Assembly (NCBI GenBank): GCA_902806075.1
Contig: CADCVG010000030.1
Span: 1-42,034, forward strand
Direction of reading: 5' to 3'
DNA from: an uncultured Rubrobacteraceae bacterium
GTDB taxonomy: Bacteria; Actinomycetota; Rubrobacteria; Rubrobacterales; Rubrobacteraceae
Length of the DNA stretch: 42,034 bases
The notes below the pieces were generated by a model. The model made no database searches. It saw only the letters and a program-made list of their open reading frames with translations, and was not told the origin of the DNA. Below are positions 1 to 7,708 of this stretch, piece by piece. The position numbers and the translations under genes were made by a program. Numbering within the stretch: the stretch's first letter is position 1; each line of letters begins with the position of its first letter.

Positions 1-80
1 AGCTCTTCATCAACTTCCCGAATGATTTAGCACTCCATGCTCCGCTCATAAACTGTCGTGTTCTCCGCCTACTGGCGGAA

Positions 81-110
81 GCTCTTAGCGGCAATTTGGT
101 GAATAGAGGC
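81..110 (+). repeat. dispersed repeat, copy A
   Basis: The stretch shares CTCTTAGCGG with copy B near 1392 and GGTGAATAGAGGCAAC with copy C near 2173. It lies upstream of the beta-propeller gene, just before that gene's promoter. Its left half differs from the GTTTCCGAGAAG start seen in the other copies. Confidence 0.6.
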
Positions 111-128
111 AACGAGACAGCTCAACCA

Positions 129-157
129 TTGACATTTTCGTTATTTGCTGGCATTAA
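129..157 (+). promoter_or_regulatory. putative sigma-70-type promoter of the beta-propeller gene
   Basis: A perfect TTGACA at 129-134 is followed by a 17-nt spacer and CATTAA at 152-157. The coding start is about 50 nt further on. The surrounding stretch is AT-rich compared with its neighbours. Read by eye only. Confidence 0.5.
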
Positions 158-208
158 TCAAAGTATTAGTAGCACCCCGCCAGGTGGAGCGGGAGGAAGG
201 ATTATCGA

Positions 209-1306
209 ATGTCAAACAACCCGAACGACGATGTGGCCGTGGGCAGCGCACACGAACTTGAGGTGGCTGCGCAGCTTGTTGACCGCCCCGGCAACCCTGC
301 CTTGACACCGAACGGACGGCTCATCGTTAGCCTGCACCCTTTCCCTTACGGCGACCCTTCACCGTACCATGTGGTCGAGGTGATGGAAGACGGTAGCACG
401 CGTCCGTTTCCGAACGAAGAGTGGAGCACCGCACCCAACGAAGACGGAATAGGACTCTCGTCCGTCATTGGGGTGCAGTCTGACCGCAGGGGCGTGGTTT
501 GGATCATGGACATGGGTGGTGGCGAGCTTCCACCCAAGCTGGTGGCCTGGGACACCAGACGCGACGAGCTTCACCGCGTCATCACGATCCCCCCGCACGC
601 TAGGGTCCCTAACTCCTTCCCGCAGGACCTCGCCATAGACGAGGTCCGGGGGGCTATCTTCCTGGCGGACGTGGGCCGCGGCGACCTCTTTGGGCCGAGC
701 GACCCGGCTATCGTGGCGATTGACCTTGATACGGGTTACGCATGGCGTGCGCTGGAGGGACATCAGAGCCTCCAGCCCGAGGATGATATCTCAGTTGAGA
801 TCGAGGGCCGTCCAATACGTGTCGAGAACCCGGAAGGGGAGGTGGAGGAACCGAAGCTGGGCCTCGACCCCATTGTCATAGACCCGGCCAACGAGTGGGT
901 CTATTACGGCTCTGTTCACGGTACTAGCGTCTACCGCGTTCGCGCAGCCGACCTACTCGATAGGAGCCTCTCAAAGGAAGAACTTGCTGGAAGGGTAGAG
1001 CACTATGGAGAGAAGCCTCCGAGTGACGGCATCAGCATAGATGATGCCGGCAACATTTACGTAACCGATCTGGAGAACAATGCTGTAGGAGTGACGACAC
1101 CTGAGGGTGACTACCAAGTCCTTGCGAGGGATGACGAGCGTCTGGTATGGCCCGACGGCTTCAGCTATGGCCCTGATGGCTACTTCTACGTGACCGTCAG
1201 CCAGCTCCATCGCTCGGCGGTCTTCAACGCCGGGGAAGAGACCTCGCAGACGCCCTTCCTGGTGATGCGCTTCCGAGCTCTGGCACCTAGTGCGGTTGGT
1301 CGCTGA
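209..1306 (+). CDS. major royal jelly / yellow-family beta-propeller protein
   Basis: This 365-residue protein resembles the MRJP/yellow family (PF03022, often annotated as L-dopachrome tautomerase-related) and more distantly the SMP-30/gluconolactonase propellers. Typical blade motifs are GVVWIMDMG near residue 95, FPQDLAIDE near 137, DPANEWVYYGSVHG near 225 and DGISIDDAGNIYVTDLENN near 273, ending with WPDGFSYGPDGYFYVTV. There is no clear signal peptide, so it is probably cytoplasmic. ATG 209 is preceded by GGGAGGAAGG at a good distance. Bacterial members have mostly unknown substrates; a lactonase-like or ligand-binding role is possible but not shown here. It stands alone, convergent with the VOC gene. 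Confidence 0.85.
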   Translation: MSNNPNDDVAVGSAHELEVAAQLVDRPGNPALTPNGRLIVSLHPFPYGDPSPYHVVEVMEDGSTRPFPNEEWSTAPNEDGIGLSSVIGVQSDRRGVVWIMDMGGGELPPKLVAWDTRRDELHRVITIPPHARVPNSFPQDLAIDEVRGAIFLADVGRGDLFGPSDPAIVAIDLDTGYAWRALEGHQSLQPEDDISVEIEGRPIRVENPEGEVEEPKLGLDPIVIDPANEWVYYGSVHGTSVYRVRAADLLDRSLSKEELAGRVEHYGEKPPSDGISIDDAGNIYVTDLENNAVGVTTPEGDYQVLARDDERLVWPDGFSYGPDGYFYVTVSQLHRSAVFNAGEETSQTPFLVMRFRALAPSAVGR

Positions 1307-1373
1307 GACTCCCCATTATCACATGAAGCCTTAGAGGCGAGAAGCAGACAAAAGGCTAGACCGGGGCATGCTA

Positions 1374-1416
1374 GTTTCCGAGAAGACTACTCTTAGCGGA
1401 GGTTAGGCGAATAAGG
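1374..1416 (+). repeat. dispersed repeat, copy B
   Basis: Starts GTTTCCGAGAAGACT and ends GGTTAGGCGAATAAGGGC, matching copies C and D at both ends. It sits in the gap between the convergent beta-propeller and VOC genes, about 95 nt past the VOC stop. Confidence 0.65.
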
Positions 1417-1422
1417 GCATAA

Positions 1423-1454
1423 GAAGAGCCGGGGCAACATAGCCCCAGCTCTTC
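1423..1454. terminator. bidirectional hairpin terminator between convergent genes
   Basis: GAAGAGC-c-GGGGC, a six-base loop, then GCCCC-a-GCTCTTC form a near-perfect stem. It lies midway between two convergent genes and could serve both. No long T-run follows on either strand. Confidence 0.65.
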
Positions 1455-1509
1455 AGCGTCATCAGTTGGACAGTACCTCACGTAGTAGTCCAGACCAAGC
1501 TGGCTATAG

Positions 1510-2019
1510 TTAGCTCTGCTCCGGGGGGTAGGTCCGGTGTGGGGGCACCATCTCCTGTGGCATCTCCAGCGCTTCGAGGATGCAGCCTAAAGCACGCTCG
1601 GTATCGAAGTAGGCGTAAGCGCCGTCGTCGTTGGTGCCGAAACCGCGCCCGCTCTGGAGCATCGAGAAGCCCCGAGACTCCATCTTTGAGATCTCTGCGT
1701 CTATGTCCTCAACGAAGTAGCCTAGATGGTGCAGCCCCTCGCCATGCTCGTTGAGGAACTCCTCGTAAATGTTTGGTCCTTGAACTGACTCCATCAGCTC
1801 GTATAGCACCGGTCCTACGCTGCATAGGGCAAGCTTGTAGACGTAGCCCTGTTCCTCACCGTGGACCGTCATATCTCGGATCCAGTCCGGGCTAAGGGTG
1901 TAGACTGCCCACGGCCCCACTCCCAGATCGTTCGTGTAGTGCTCCATCGCTCGGTCCAAGTCGCGCACGAGCACGGCTACGTGTTCGATCGCCCCTATGC
2001 TGCCAGCATTAGCCTCCAT
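1510..2019 (-). CDS. VOC-fold (glyoxalase/bleomycin-resistance-type) protein
   Basis: A vicinal-oxygen-chelate family protein of about 169 residues. The opening IEHVAVLVRDLDRAMEHY with DLGVGPW is the usual first beta-alpha-beta unit, and HHLGYFVEDIDAEISKM in the middle is the second. H and E residues in these units (IEHVAV, EGLHHLGYF, CILEALE) could bind metal. The layout resembles the Glyoxalase_4 / methylmalonyl-CoA epimerase-like group, but its substrate cannot be read. ATG 2019 is preferred over the TTG one codon upstream because GGAAGGAGG ends five bases before it. The upstream region is almost duplicated ahead of the ABM gene at 38.5 kb, so the two are probably co-regulated. Confidence 0.85.
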   Translation of the reverse strand: MEANAGSIGAIEHVAVLVRDLDRAMEHYTNDLGVGPWAVYTLSPDWIRDMTVHGEEQGYVYKLALCSVGPVLYELMESVQGPNIYEEFLNEHGEGLHHLGYFVEDIDAEISKMESRGFSMLQSGRGFGTNDDGAYAYFDTERALGCILEALEMPQEMVPPHRTYPPEQS

Positions 2020-2066
2020 CAAAGCCTCCTTCCTCTCCGCCTTCCCCGCAGGTTGCTGATACCTTG

Positions 2067-2096
2067 ACTATATCCCTAGCGTGAGGGATATGGAAG
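2067..2096 (-). promoter_or_regulatory. putative promoter of the VOC gene with overlapping palindrome
   Basis: On the minus strand TATAGT (2067-2072) has an 18-nt spacer to a weak -35 (CTTCCA). The perfect inverted repeat ATATCCCT-n6-AGGGATAT at 2070-2091 overlaps the -10 and looks like a repressor site. The same TATAGT and spacing recur upstream of the ABM gene (38882-38911), without the palindrome. Confidence 0.45.
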
Positions 2097-2142
2097 GTTT
2101 GCTACAATTAATCAGCGAAGGTTTTCCAGAATAGGCAATGCG

Positions 2143-2185
2143 GTTTCCGAGAAGAGGTCTTCCCGGCAATTAGGTGAATAGAGGC
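2143..2185 (+). repeat. dispersed repeat, copy C
   Basis: Starts GTTTCCGAGAAGAGG and ends GGTGAATAGAGGC, the ending shared exactly with copy A. It lies in the divergent gap between the VOC gene and the membrane-protein triplet. The ~80 nt to its left are nearly the same as those left of copy E. Confidence 0.65.
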
Positions 2186-2299
2186 AACAGAGTAGCCAAC
2201 TAACCTCTAGGCAAAGACCCTCTTCCAAAACCTTGACACCTTCATTCGTTGCGGTCATTGTCCAAGTAGCATGCTGGCTCTAGGCGGGGAGGATTCTCT

Positions 2300-2845
2300 A
2301 TAGCGTCTTCGGCTCTTATCCGCTTAGGTGGGCTGGCGGCCATGGTCGGCGGGTTGCTGTGGGTCGTAAAAGGAGGGGCTATCCTGCTCATGGGCCAGCA
2401 GCCTCCCGTGGTATTCGAGGCGGCCCTGCCCTTGTTCGCGGTCGGGCTGCTAGGGCTCCACGCTCGGCTCGACGGGCGCGGAGGGCCGTTAGGGAAGGCG
2501 GGAGTCCTGGTCGCCTACGCGGCCTTGACCTCGGCCGCCATCGTCTTGGTGGCACCGCTCGCACCCTTCTACGCCGCCGCGGGATTCGGGCCTTTCCTCG
2601 GCTTGGTGTTGCTGGGGAGCGTCACCCTACAAGCCAGGGTCTTCCGCCCGCCCTGGAGCGCGTTGCCGCTCGCTATGGGGTTGGGGGGTCCCCTCTTGAT
2701 CTTGGCGGGAGGGGGTCTGGCCCTGATGAGCGAAAAGCTATTGGAGATCCCGATCGTGTTAGTCGGGCTCGCTTGGATGCTGCTGGGCTATTCGGTGTTA
2801 GTAGTCAAGGAGGCGACGGTCCAAGCACCTGTACGGGTGAGGTGA
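2300..2845 (+). CDS. small integral membrane protein, first of three tandem paralogues (possible AUA start)
   Basis: A hydrophobic protein of about 180 residues with four to five likely membrane segments, no known domain recognised, and the C-terminus APVRVR. The ORF track starts at ATG 2342, but the 14 codons upstream are open and encode the same N-terminus as the next two genes (SxLIRxGGxAAMVGGLLW). The codon aligned with their starts is ATA at 2300, six bases after GGGGAGGA. No ATG, GTG or TTG lies in frame between the upstream stop (TAG 2267) and 2342. The gene therefore either uses AUA, has lost its start and begins internally at 2342 (losing part of helix 1), or carries a sequence error. 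The function is unknown. Confidence 0.6.
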   Translation: MASSALIRLGGLAAMVGGLLWVVKGGAILLMGQQPPVVFEAALPLFAVGLLGLHARLDGRGGPLGKAGVLVAYAALTSAAIVLVAPLAPFYAAAGFGPFLGLVLLGSVTLQARVFRPPWSALPLAMGLGGPLLILAGGGLALMSEKLLEIPIVLVGLAWMLLGYSVLVVKEATVQAPVRVR

Positions 2846-2870
2846 GCCTCAAGTGAGGAGGAAGTTTACG

Positions 2871-3452
2871 GTGTCTTCAACTCTTATCCGGTGGGGCGGG
2901 TTCGCGGCTATGGTGGCCGGGCTGCTGTACTTCGTAGGGTACGCTGGCATGGCTGAACTGCTCGTGCCTATGATGAGCAACCTGGGCGGCCACGTGGTGC
3001 TCGGCTTGGCGGGGCTGGCGACCCTACCCGCGTTGGTTGGGGTGCTCGTGCGGGATGCAAGACGGAGTGGACGGCTGGGTACGGTGAGCTATATCCTGTC
3101 CTTCGTCGGGGTGGCGGTGTTCTCTGTGGGTAATCTGGCCGAGGGCGTCTTCGCGATGGAGTTCGGGGTTGTGCTGTTCGGGGTGGGGCTGATAATCCTG
3201 ACGGTAGGCGTGGTGGTGCTCGGCGTGGGCCTGAGGCGAGCGAAGGTGCTGCCGGCTTGGGTCGTGTGGCCGCTAGTCGTCGGCTGGGCGGCTTTCCTGC
3301 CGGTCGCCAACAGCACTGTTGTCTTTGGCTTCGCCTCTTTCGTACCGTCGTTATTGGCTGCAGGGATGTTGGGTGTCGGCTGGGTGGCGGCAGGTTACGC
3401 GCTCTGGTCGGGAAGGACCACCTCAGCGCGGCAGCCCGCGCGCGTGCGGTGA
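2871..3452 (+). CDS. small integral membrane protein, second tandem paralogue
   Basis: A protein of about 193 residues with five or so hydrophobic helices and little between them, ending RQPARVR. I recognise no named family. GTG 2871 is chosen over the track start GTG 2853 because AGGAGG at 2856-2861 then falls at normal distance, and because the start then aligns with the sister gene (VSSTLIRWGG versus MGTSILIRWAG). It follows the first paralogue by 25 nt and is probably co-transcribed. The arrangement indicates duplication in place. Confidence 0.7.
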   Translation: MSSTLIRWGGFAAMVAGLLYFVGYAGMAELLVPMMSNLGGHVVLGLAGLATLPALVGVLVRDARRSGRLGTVSYILSFVGVAVFSVGNLAEGVFAMEFGVVLFGVGLIILTVGVVVLGVGLRRAKVLPAWVVWPLVVGWAAFLPVANSTVVFGFASFVPSLLAAGMLGVGWVAAGYALWSGRTTSARQPARVR

Positions 3453-3505
3453 GTCCTCGAGACTCCGGCCCTCCGTTTATGCCCCTGAACTCTGCCCCTC
3501 TACAA

Positions 3506-3528
3506 GCTTTGGTGAATAAGCTTCCGGC
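3506..3528 (+). repeat. short dispersed-repeat end with hairpin (copy F, weak)
   Basis: AAGCTT-TGGTGAAT-AAGCTT forms a six-base-pair stem around GGTGAATAAG, the common right end of copies C and D. It lies between the second and third membrane paralogues. Without the left half it could be chance. Confidence 0.3.
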
Positions 3529-3592
3529 GGTGCGCTGAGCTTCGCCGGGTGCCTGATACGTTCGGCAGATGAGTTCGAGTAGGAAGGAAGCC

Positions 3593-4180
3593 ATGGGAAC
3601 TTCGATCCTTATCAGGTGGGCTGGACTAGCGGCCATGGTGGGTGGCGTTCTGTGGGCGCTGTGGACCGTGGGCTTCAACTTCGTCGGCTACGGCGAACCC
3701 GGAACCCCGGCCTACGAGCGCTATGAGGCATACAATAGGCTGCTGCCCCTCGCTCTGTTGCCCGTTGTGGTGGGCTTCCTCGGGCTACACGCCGCACAGA
3801 GAAGGAGCTACGGGTGGCTAGGTAGAGCAGGCTTTGTTACGGCCCTCGTCGGACTCGCCCTCGTGGTCGCCGGCAGCGTGGGTGAGTTCTGGGTGTTCAC
3901 TATGCAGCCCTACGGAGAGGCGAACGGTAGGGACGCCTCCTGGACGATCTACCTGTTGGGACACCTCGTCCTGGCCGTAGGTTCTGTGCTCTTCGGGATC
4001 GCCACCGTGCGAGCGAAGGTCCTGGCGCGCAAGCCGACGATGACTTTCGCCTTGCTCGGCGGGTTCGCCGTCGCGCCGTTCTTCGGAGCGTTGATGTTCG
4101 CCATTCCTTTCACGTGGCTAGGGTATACGCTCTGGTCGGGGAAGGGCGAACCGGTCCGACAACCCCAACGCGTGAGGTGA
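3593..4180 (+). CDS. small integral membrane protein, third tandem paralogue
   Basis: A protein of about 195 residues with the same plan as the two upstream genes: N-terminal SILIRWAGLAAMVGGVLW, four to five helices, and C-terminus RQPQRVR. It has a longer loop after helix 1 (GYGEPGTPAYERYEAYN) and a histidine/charged stretch after helix 2. ATG 3593 is preferred over 3569 because AGGAAGGAAG directly precedes it and because it aligns with the paralogues. A gap of about 140 nt separates it from gene two, so it may have its own promoter. The function is unknown. Confidence 0.7.
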   Translation: MGTSILIRWAGLAAMVGGVLWALWTVGFNFVGYGEPGTPAYERYEAYNRLLPLALLPVVVGFLGLHAAQRRSYGWLGRAGFVTALVGLALVVAGSVGEFWVFTMQPYGEANGRDASWTIYLLGHLVLAVGSVLFGIATVRAKVLARKPTMTFALLGGFAVAPFFGALMFAIPFTWLGYTLWSGKGEPVRQPQRVR

Positions 4181-4433
4181 ATTAAGAACTCAGCTACTTG
4201 CACGCAGTCCCATGAGCCGGTCACAAGCGCCTACCGCTAGACCAACTCCAGCTCGATCTCCGGCTCTTCATCCAGCGTAGTAGAGAAGCGAAGTTCAGGG
4301 GTGCGTTGCATTTGAAACGAATATGAGGATAAAAGGGCAAGACCGTCGCGCGGCGGCTAGTGTATCCTTCCTGCAACCGGGGAAAGGGATTTATGAGGCT
4401 CGAAGGGATCTCCCATCCAAAGATCGTGCGATA

Positions 4434-6077
4434 GTGCCTGATCTCGTCCTCGGCCCGCTGCTGCGATACGCCGGCGAGACCGACGCCACCATCTGGGTCG
4501 AGACGGACGCCGCCTGCGAGGTCGAGGTCCTGGGATGCCGCTCGCGCACCTTCCACGTCGAGGGCCACCACTACGCTCTGGTATGCGCCTCCGGGCTGGA
4601 GCCGGGGGGCGTCTACGAGTACGAAGTCCTCCTCGACGGCGAGAGGAGGTGGCCGGAGGCAGGCTCGCCTTTCCCGCCGAGCGCAATCCGCACCCTCGAT
4701 TCAGAAGCGCCCTTGAAGCTCGTCTTCGGTTCGTGTCGCATCTCCGCCCCGCACGAGCCGCCTTATACCTTGAGCAGTGAGGAGGACGGGCGGGGCCTCG
4801 GGGTGGATGCTTTGTACGCTATGGCGATGCGGTTGACGGGAGAGGCTGCCGGGGATCTGCCGCACGCGCTCGTGCTTCTGGGGGACCAGATCTACGCCCA
4901 CAAGCCCCCGTTCGAGACGTTGGAGTTCATCCGTTCGCGCCGCGACACGGGTAAGCCACCCGGGGAGGAGGTGGCTGACTTCGAGGAGTACGCCCGGCTC
5001 TACCGGGACGCGTGGAGCGATCCGGCCATCCGGTGGCTCCTTTCGACGGTGCCAAGCGCCATGATCTTCGACGACCACGAGGTTGCCGACGACTGGAACG
5101 TCTCCGAGGTGTGGGTCGAGGAGGTGCGTACCTACCCGTGGTGGAACGACCAGATCCACGGCGGCCACGTCTCTTACTGGATCTACCAGCACCTCGGCAA
5201 CCTCTCTCCCCGGGAGCTCGCCGATAACGACCTGTTGCAGAAGGTCATGGCGGCCGAGGACGCGGGGCCTCTCCTCCGCGACTTCGCCCGCGACGCGCAT
5301 CGGGAGACCGCGGGGACCCGCTGGAGCTTCCACCGGGACTTCGGCGGCACGCGACTTTTGATGATCGACTCCCGCGGCGGCCGGGTATTGCAAAGGGGAC
5401 ACCGCTCGATGGTAGACGCCAGCGAGTGGGAGTGGATAGAGGAGCACGCGACCGGGGGCTTCGACCACCTCCTCCTCGGCACCTCGCTCCCGGTGCTGCT
5501 CGGCCCCGGCATGCACCACCTGCAAGCCTGGAGCGAGGCCGTTTGCTCGGGCAATTGGGGGGAGCGGGCGGCGGGATGGGGGGAGAAGATAAGGCGTTCC
5601 CAGGACTTGGATCACTGGGGCTCTTTCCACGAATCTTTCGACAAGCTAACCGCCCTGATCCGGGCGGTAGCAGCCGGTGAGAGGGGTGAGTCCCCGGCCT
5701 CCGTAGTCGTGCTCTCCGGCGACGTGCATCACGGTTATCTGGCCGAGGCGGCATTCCGCGACGGAGACGTGCGAAGCCGGATCTACCAGGCGGTCTGCTC
5801 CCCTTTGCGCAACTCCCTGCCCGAACAGAAGTCTCGCCTCCAGAGCGCCGGCTGGACGAAACCGGGCGAGCTCGCCGGACGTCTCCTCTCCCGGCTGGCG
5901 GGGATCGGCAAAGAACAGATAAGCTGGCGCCTGACCCACCAGAAGCCCTGGTTCGAGAACCACGTCGCGACCCTGGAGTTGGAGGGTCAGCGGGCCAGGA
6001 TCACCTTCGAGAAGGCCGTATCGAACGGCTCCGGAGAGCCAGGCCTGGAGAGGATCTACGAGAGCCGCCTCGCCTGA
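4434..6077 (+). CDS. PhoD-like metallophosphatase / phosphodiesterase
   Basis: About 547 residues from GTG 4434. The start LVLGPLLRYAGETDATIWVETD is the N-terminal sandwich domain common in PhoD-like proteins. It is followed by the metallophosphatase core: FGSCRIS, LLGDQIYA, MIFDDHEVADDW (metal-binding D-D-H) and VVVLSGDVHHGYLAEA (the closing GDxHH metal site). No Tat or Sec signal is seen, so unlike secreted PhoD it is probably cytoplasmic. The track start at 4323 adds 37 residues with no family character and no good ribosome site, so 4434 is preferred, although its own ribosome site is also weak. Expected activity is phosphomono- or diester hydrolysis. It is convergent with the BCCT operon, 15 nt apart. 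Confidence 0.85.
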   Translation: MPDLVLGPLLRYAGETDATIWVETDAACEVEVLGCRSRTFHVEGHHYALVCASGLEPGGVYEYEVLLDGERRWPEAGSPFPPSAIRTLDSEAPLKLVFGSCRISAPHEPPYTLSSEEDGRGLGVDALYAMAMRLTGEAAGDLPHALVLLGDQIYAHKPPFETLEFIRSRRDTGKPPGEEVADFEEYARLYRDAWSDPAIRWLLSTVPSAMIFDDHEVADDWNVSEVWVEEVRTYPWWNDQIHGGHVSYWIYQHLGNLSPRELADNDLLQKVMAAEDAGPLLRDFARDAHRETAGTRWSFHRDFGGTRLLMIDSRGGRVLQRGHRSMVDASEWEWIEEHATGGFDHLLLGTSLPVLLGPGMHHLQAWSEAVCSGNWGERAAGWGEKIRRSQDLDHWGSFHESFDKLTALIRAVAAGERGESPASVVVLSGDVHHGYLAEAAFRDGDVRSRIYQAVCSPLRNSLPEQKSRLQSAGWTKPGELAGRLLSRLAGIGKEQISWRLTHQKPWFENHVATLELEGQRARITFEKAVSNGSGEPGLERIYESRLA

Positions 6078-6092
6078 GGCGCGCGGCTTTGG

Positions 6093-7679
6093 TTACTTGC
6101 CGGGACTGGCCGCCGGTTGGTCCGTGGCTTCTTCCGCCTCTCGCGATTCCTCTTGTTGGCTCTCCTCGCGCGCGTCTTGCGCGAGGCCCTTGTATAGAGA
6201 CCAGCACATGGCGATCATGATCAGCGCGAACGGCAGGCCGCCCAGGATCGACGCTCGCTCGAGCGCCTCAAGACCACCGGTAACTAGCAGGACCGCCGCG
6301 ATAGCCGCCATCACCACCCCCCACGTCAGCCGGATCACCCTGCCGGGGTTCAAAACGCCGCCGGCGGACATCCTGCCCAGCACGATGGTCGCCGCGTCCG
6401 CCCCTGCAACGAAGAAGATAAAGAGCAGCAAGATCGCCACGAGCGACGTAATTAAAGGCAACGGGTACGCCTGAAGAAAGGCGAAGAGACCCACGGCCGG
6501 GTCGCTCTGGGCGGCCGTGTTGATCGTTCCGCCCGTCGAGCGGTCATAATCTATCGCCGCCCCCCCGAACACGGCGAACCATAAAGCGTTGGCGAGGCTC
6601 GGCGCTACCAGCACGCCTATGACGAACTCCCGGATCGTGCGTCCCCTGGAGACTCGGGCGACGAAGACCCCCACGTAAGGAGCCCAGGCGATCCACGTCG
6701 CGAATAAGAAGAGGGTCCCTGCGGGGTTACTCAAGAAAGCGGTGTCCTGGTTGAAGGCGTTCATCCTGAAGCTCATCGGGATCAGCTCGCCTATATAGTC
6801 GCCTATACCCTGCGTGAAGGCGTTGATCTGGACGACCGTTGGTCCCAGGACGATAAAGTAGAGCAGCAAAACGCCGGCCAGGTAGATGCTCGCCTGGCTC
6901 AGGTAGTTGACCCCCTTGTTGATCGGGGTGGACGCTGAAAGCAAGAAAGCGATCGTGGTAACCCCGATGATGATCAGCTGCAGGCCGATCCCGTTCGAGA
7001 TGCTGAAGCTCTCGCCGAGCCCCGCGCCGATCTGGAGGGTGCCAAGCCCCAGAGAGACCGCCACACCGAACAGCGTGGCCAGGATCGCCAATGTGTCTAT
7101 GGCCTTCCCGATGGGACCATTGGCGCGGTCGCCGAGCAGGGGCGAGAGGACCGCGCTGATCAGACCAGGCTTGTCTTTACGGAAGTTGAAGTACGCGACG
7201 GCGAGGGCGACGACGGCGTAGATAGCCCACGCGTGCAGCCCCCAATGGAAGAACGAGTACTGCATGCTCAGCTGGGCCGCCGCAGCCGTGTTCGGCTCGG
7301 CTCCACCGTAGGGTGGCTGGGAGGCATAGTGCATGACGGGCTCCGAGACCCCCCAAAAAATTACGCCGATGCCCATCCCTGCCTGGAAAAGCATCGCGAA
7401 CCACGAGAACAGGCCAAACTCAGGTTCCTCGTCCTCCTTGCCCAGCTTGATCTTGCCGTAGCGACTGAAGGCCAGAAAGACGACGAAGGCCAAAAACAAG
7501 GTCGTAACGATCAAATAGAACCAACTGAGATTCGCAACGACGAAGTCCAGAGCCGCCCCGGTCACCCTATCGAAGTTATCCGTAAGGAATACACCCCACA
7601 GAACGAACGCCAGCGTGATGGCAATCGTGACCCAGAATACGGTTCCGACCTGAGAGGTCACTTTTCGTATGCTCTGCAC
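6093..7679 (-). CDS. BCCT-family betaine/choline/carnitine transporter (second of pair)
   Basis: A 528-residue integral membrane protein with about 12 helices. The signature GMGIGVIFWGVSEP matches the glycine-rich stretch that in BetP-type carriers forms the sodium and betaine site. ATWIAWAPYVGVFVARVSRGRTIREF is the conserved helix-8 and amphipathic-helix region. A charged C-terminal tail rich in E and Q ends SPGK. The start is GTG 7679, preceded by AAAGGAAGG. It likely imports glycine betaine or a related osmolyte by sodium symport. It is the downstream gene of a two-gene operon 29 nt after its paralogue, which has the same SPGK ending. Confidence 0.9.
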   Translation of the reverse strand: MQSIRKVTSQVGTVFWVTIAITLAFVLWGVFLTDNFDRVTGAALDFVVANLSWFYLIVTTLFLAFVVFLAFSRYGKIKLGKEDEEPEFGLFSWFAMLFQAGMGIGVIFWGVSEPVMHYASQPPYGGAEPNTAAAAQLSMQYSFFHWGLHAWAIYAVVALAVAYFNFRKDKPGLISAVLSPLLGDRANGPIGKAIDTLAILATLFGVAVSLGLGTLQIGAGLGESFSISNGIGLQLIIIGVTTIAFLLSASTPINKGVNYLSQASIYLAGVLLLYFIVLGPTVVQINAFTQGIGDYIGELIPMSFRMNAFNQDTAFLSNPAGTLFLFATWIAWAPYVGVFVARVSRGRTIREFVIGVLVAPSLANALWFAVFGGAAIDYDRSTGGTINTAAQSDPAVGLFAFLQAYPLPLITSLVAILLLFIFFVAGADAATIVLGRMSAGGVLNPGRVIRLTWGVVMAAIAAVLLVTGGLEALERASILGGLPFALIMIAMCWSLYKGLAQDAREESQQEESREAEEATDQPAASPGK

Positions 7680-7708
7680 CCTGAACCTTCCTTTCTACCT
7701 TTGGCGTC

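Noticed and set aside
96-305. 69-residue ORF before the beta-propeller gene
   Set aside because: It overlaps the promoter, repeat A and the start of the real gene, with no ribosome site.
1374-2185. Integron attC sites as explanation for the gene-delimiting repeats
   Set aside because: The copies are not clear imperfect palindromes with the core sites expected of attC, and no integrase gene is in the window.
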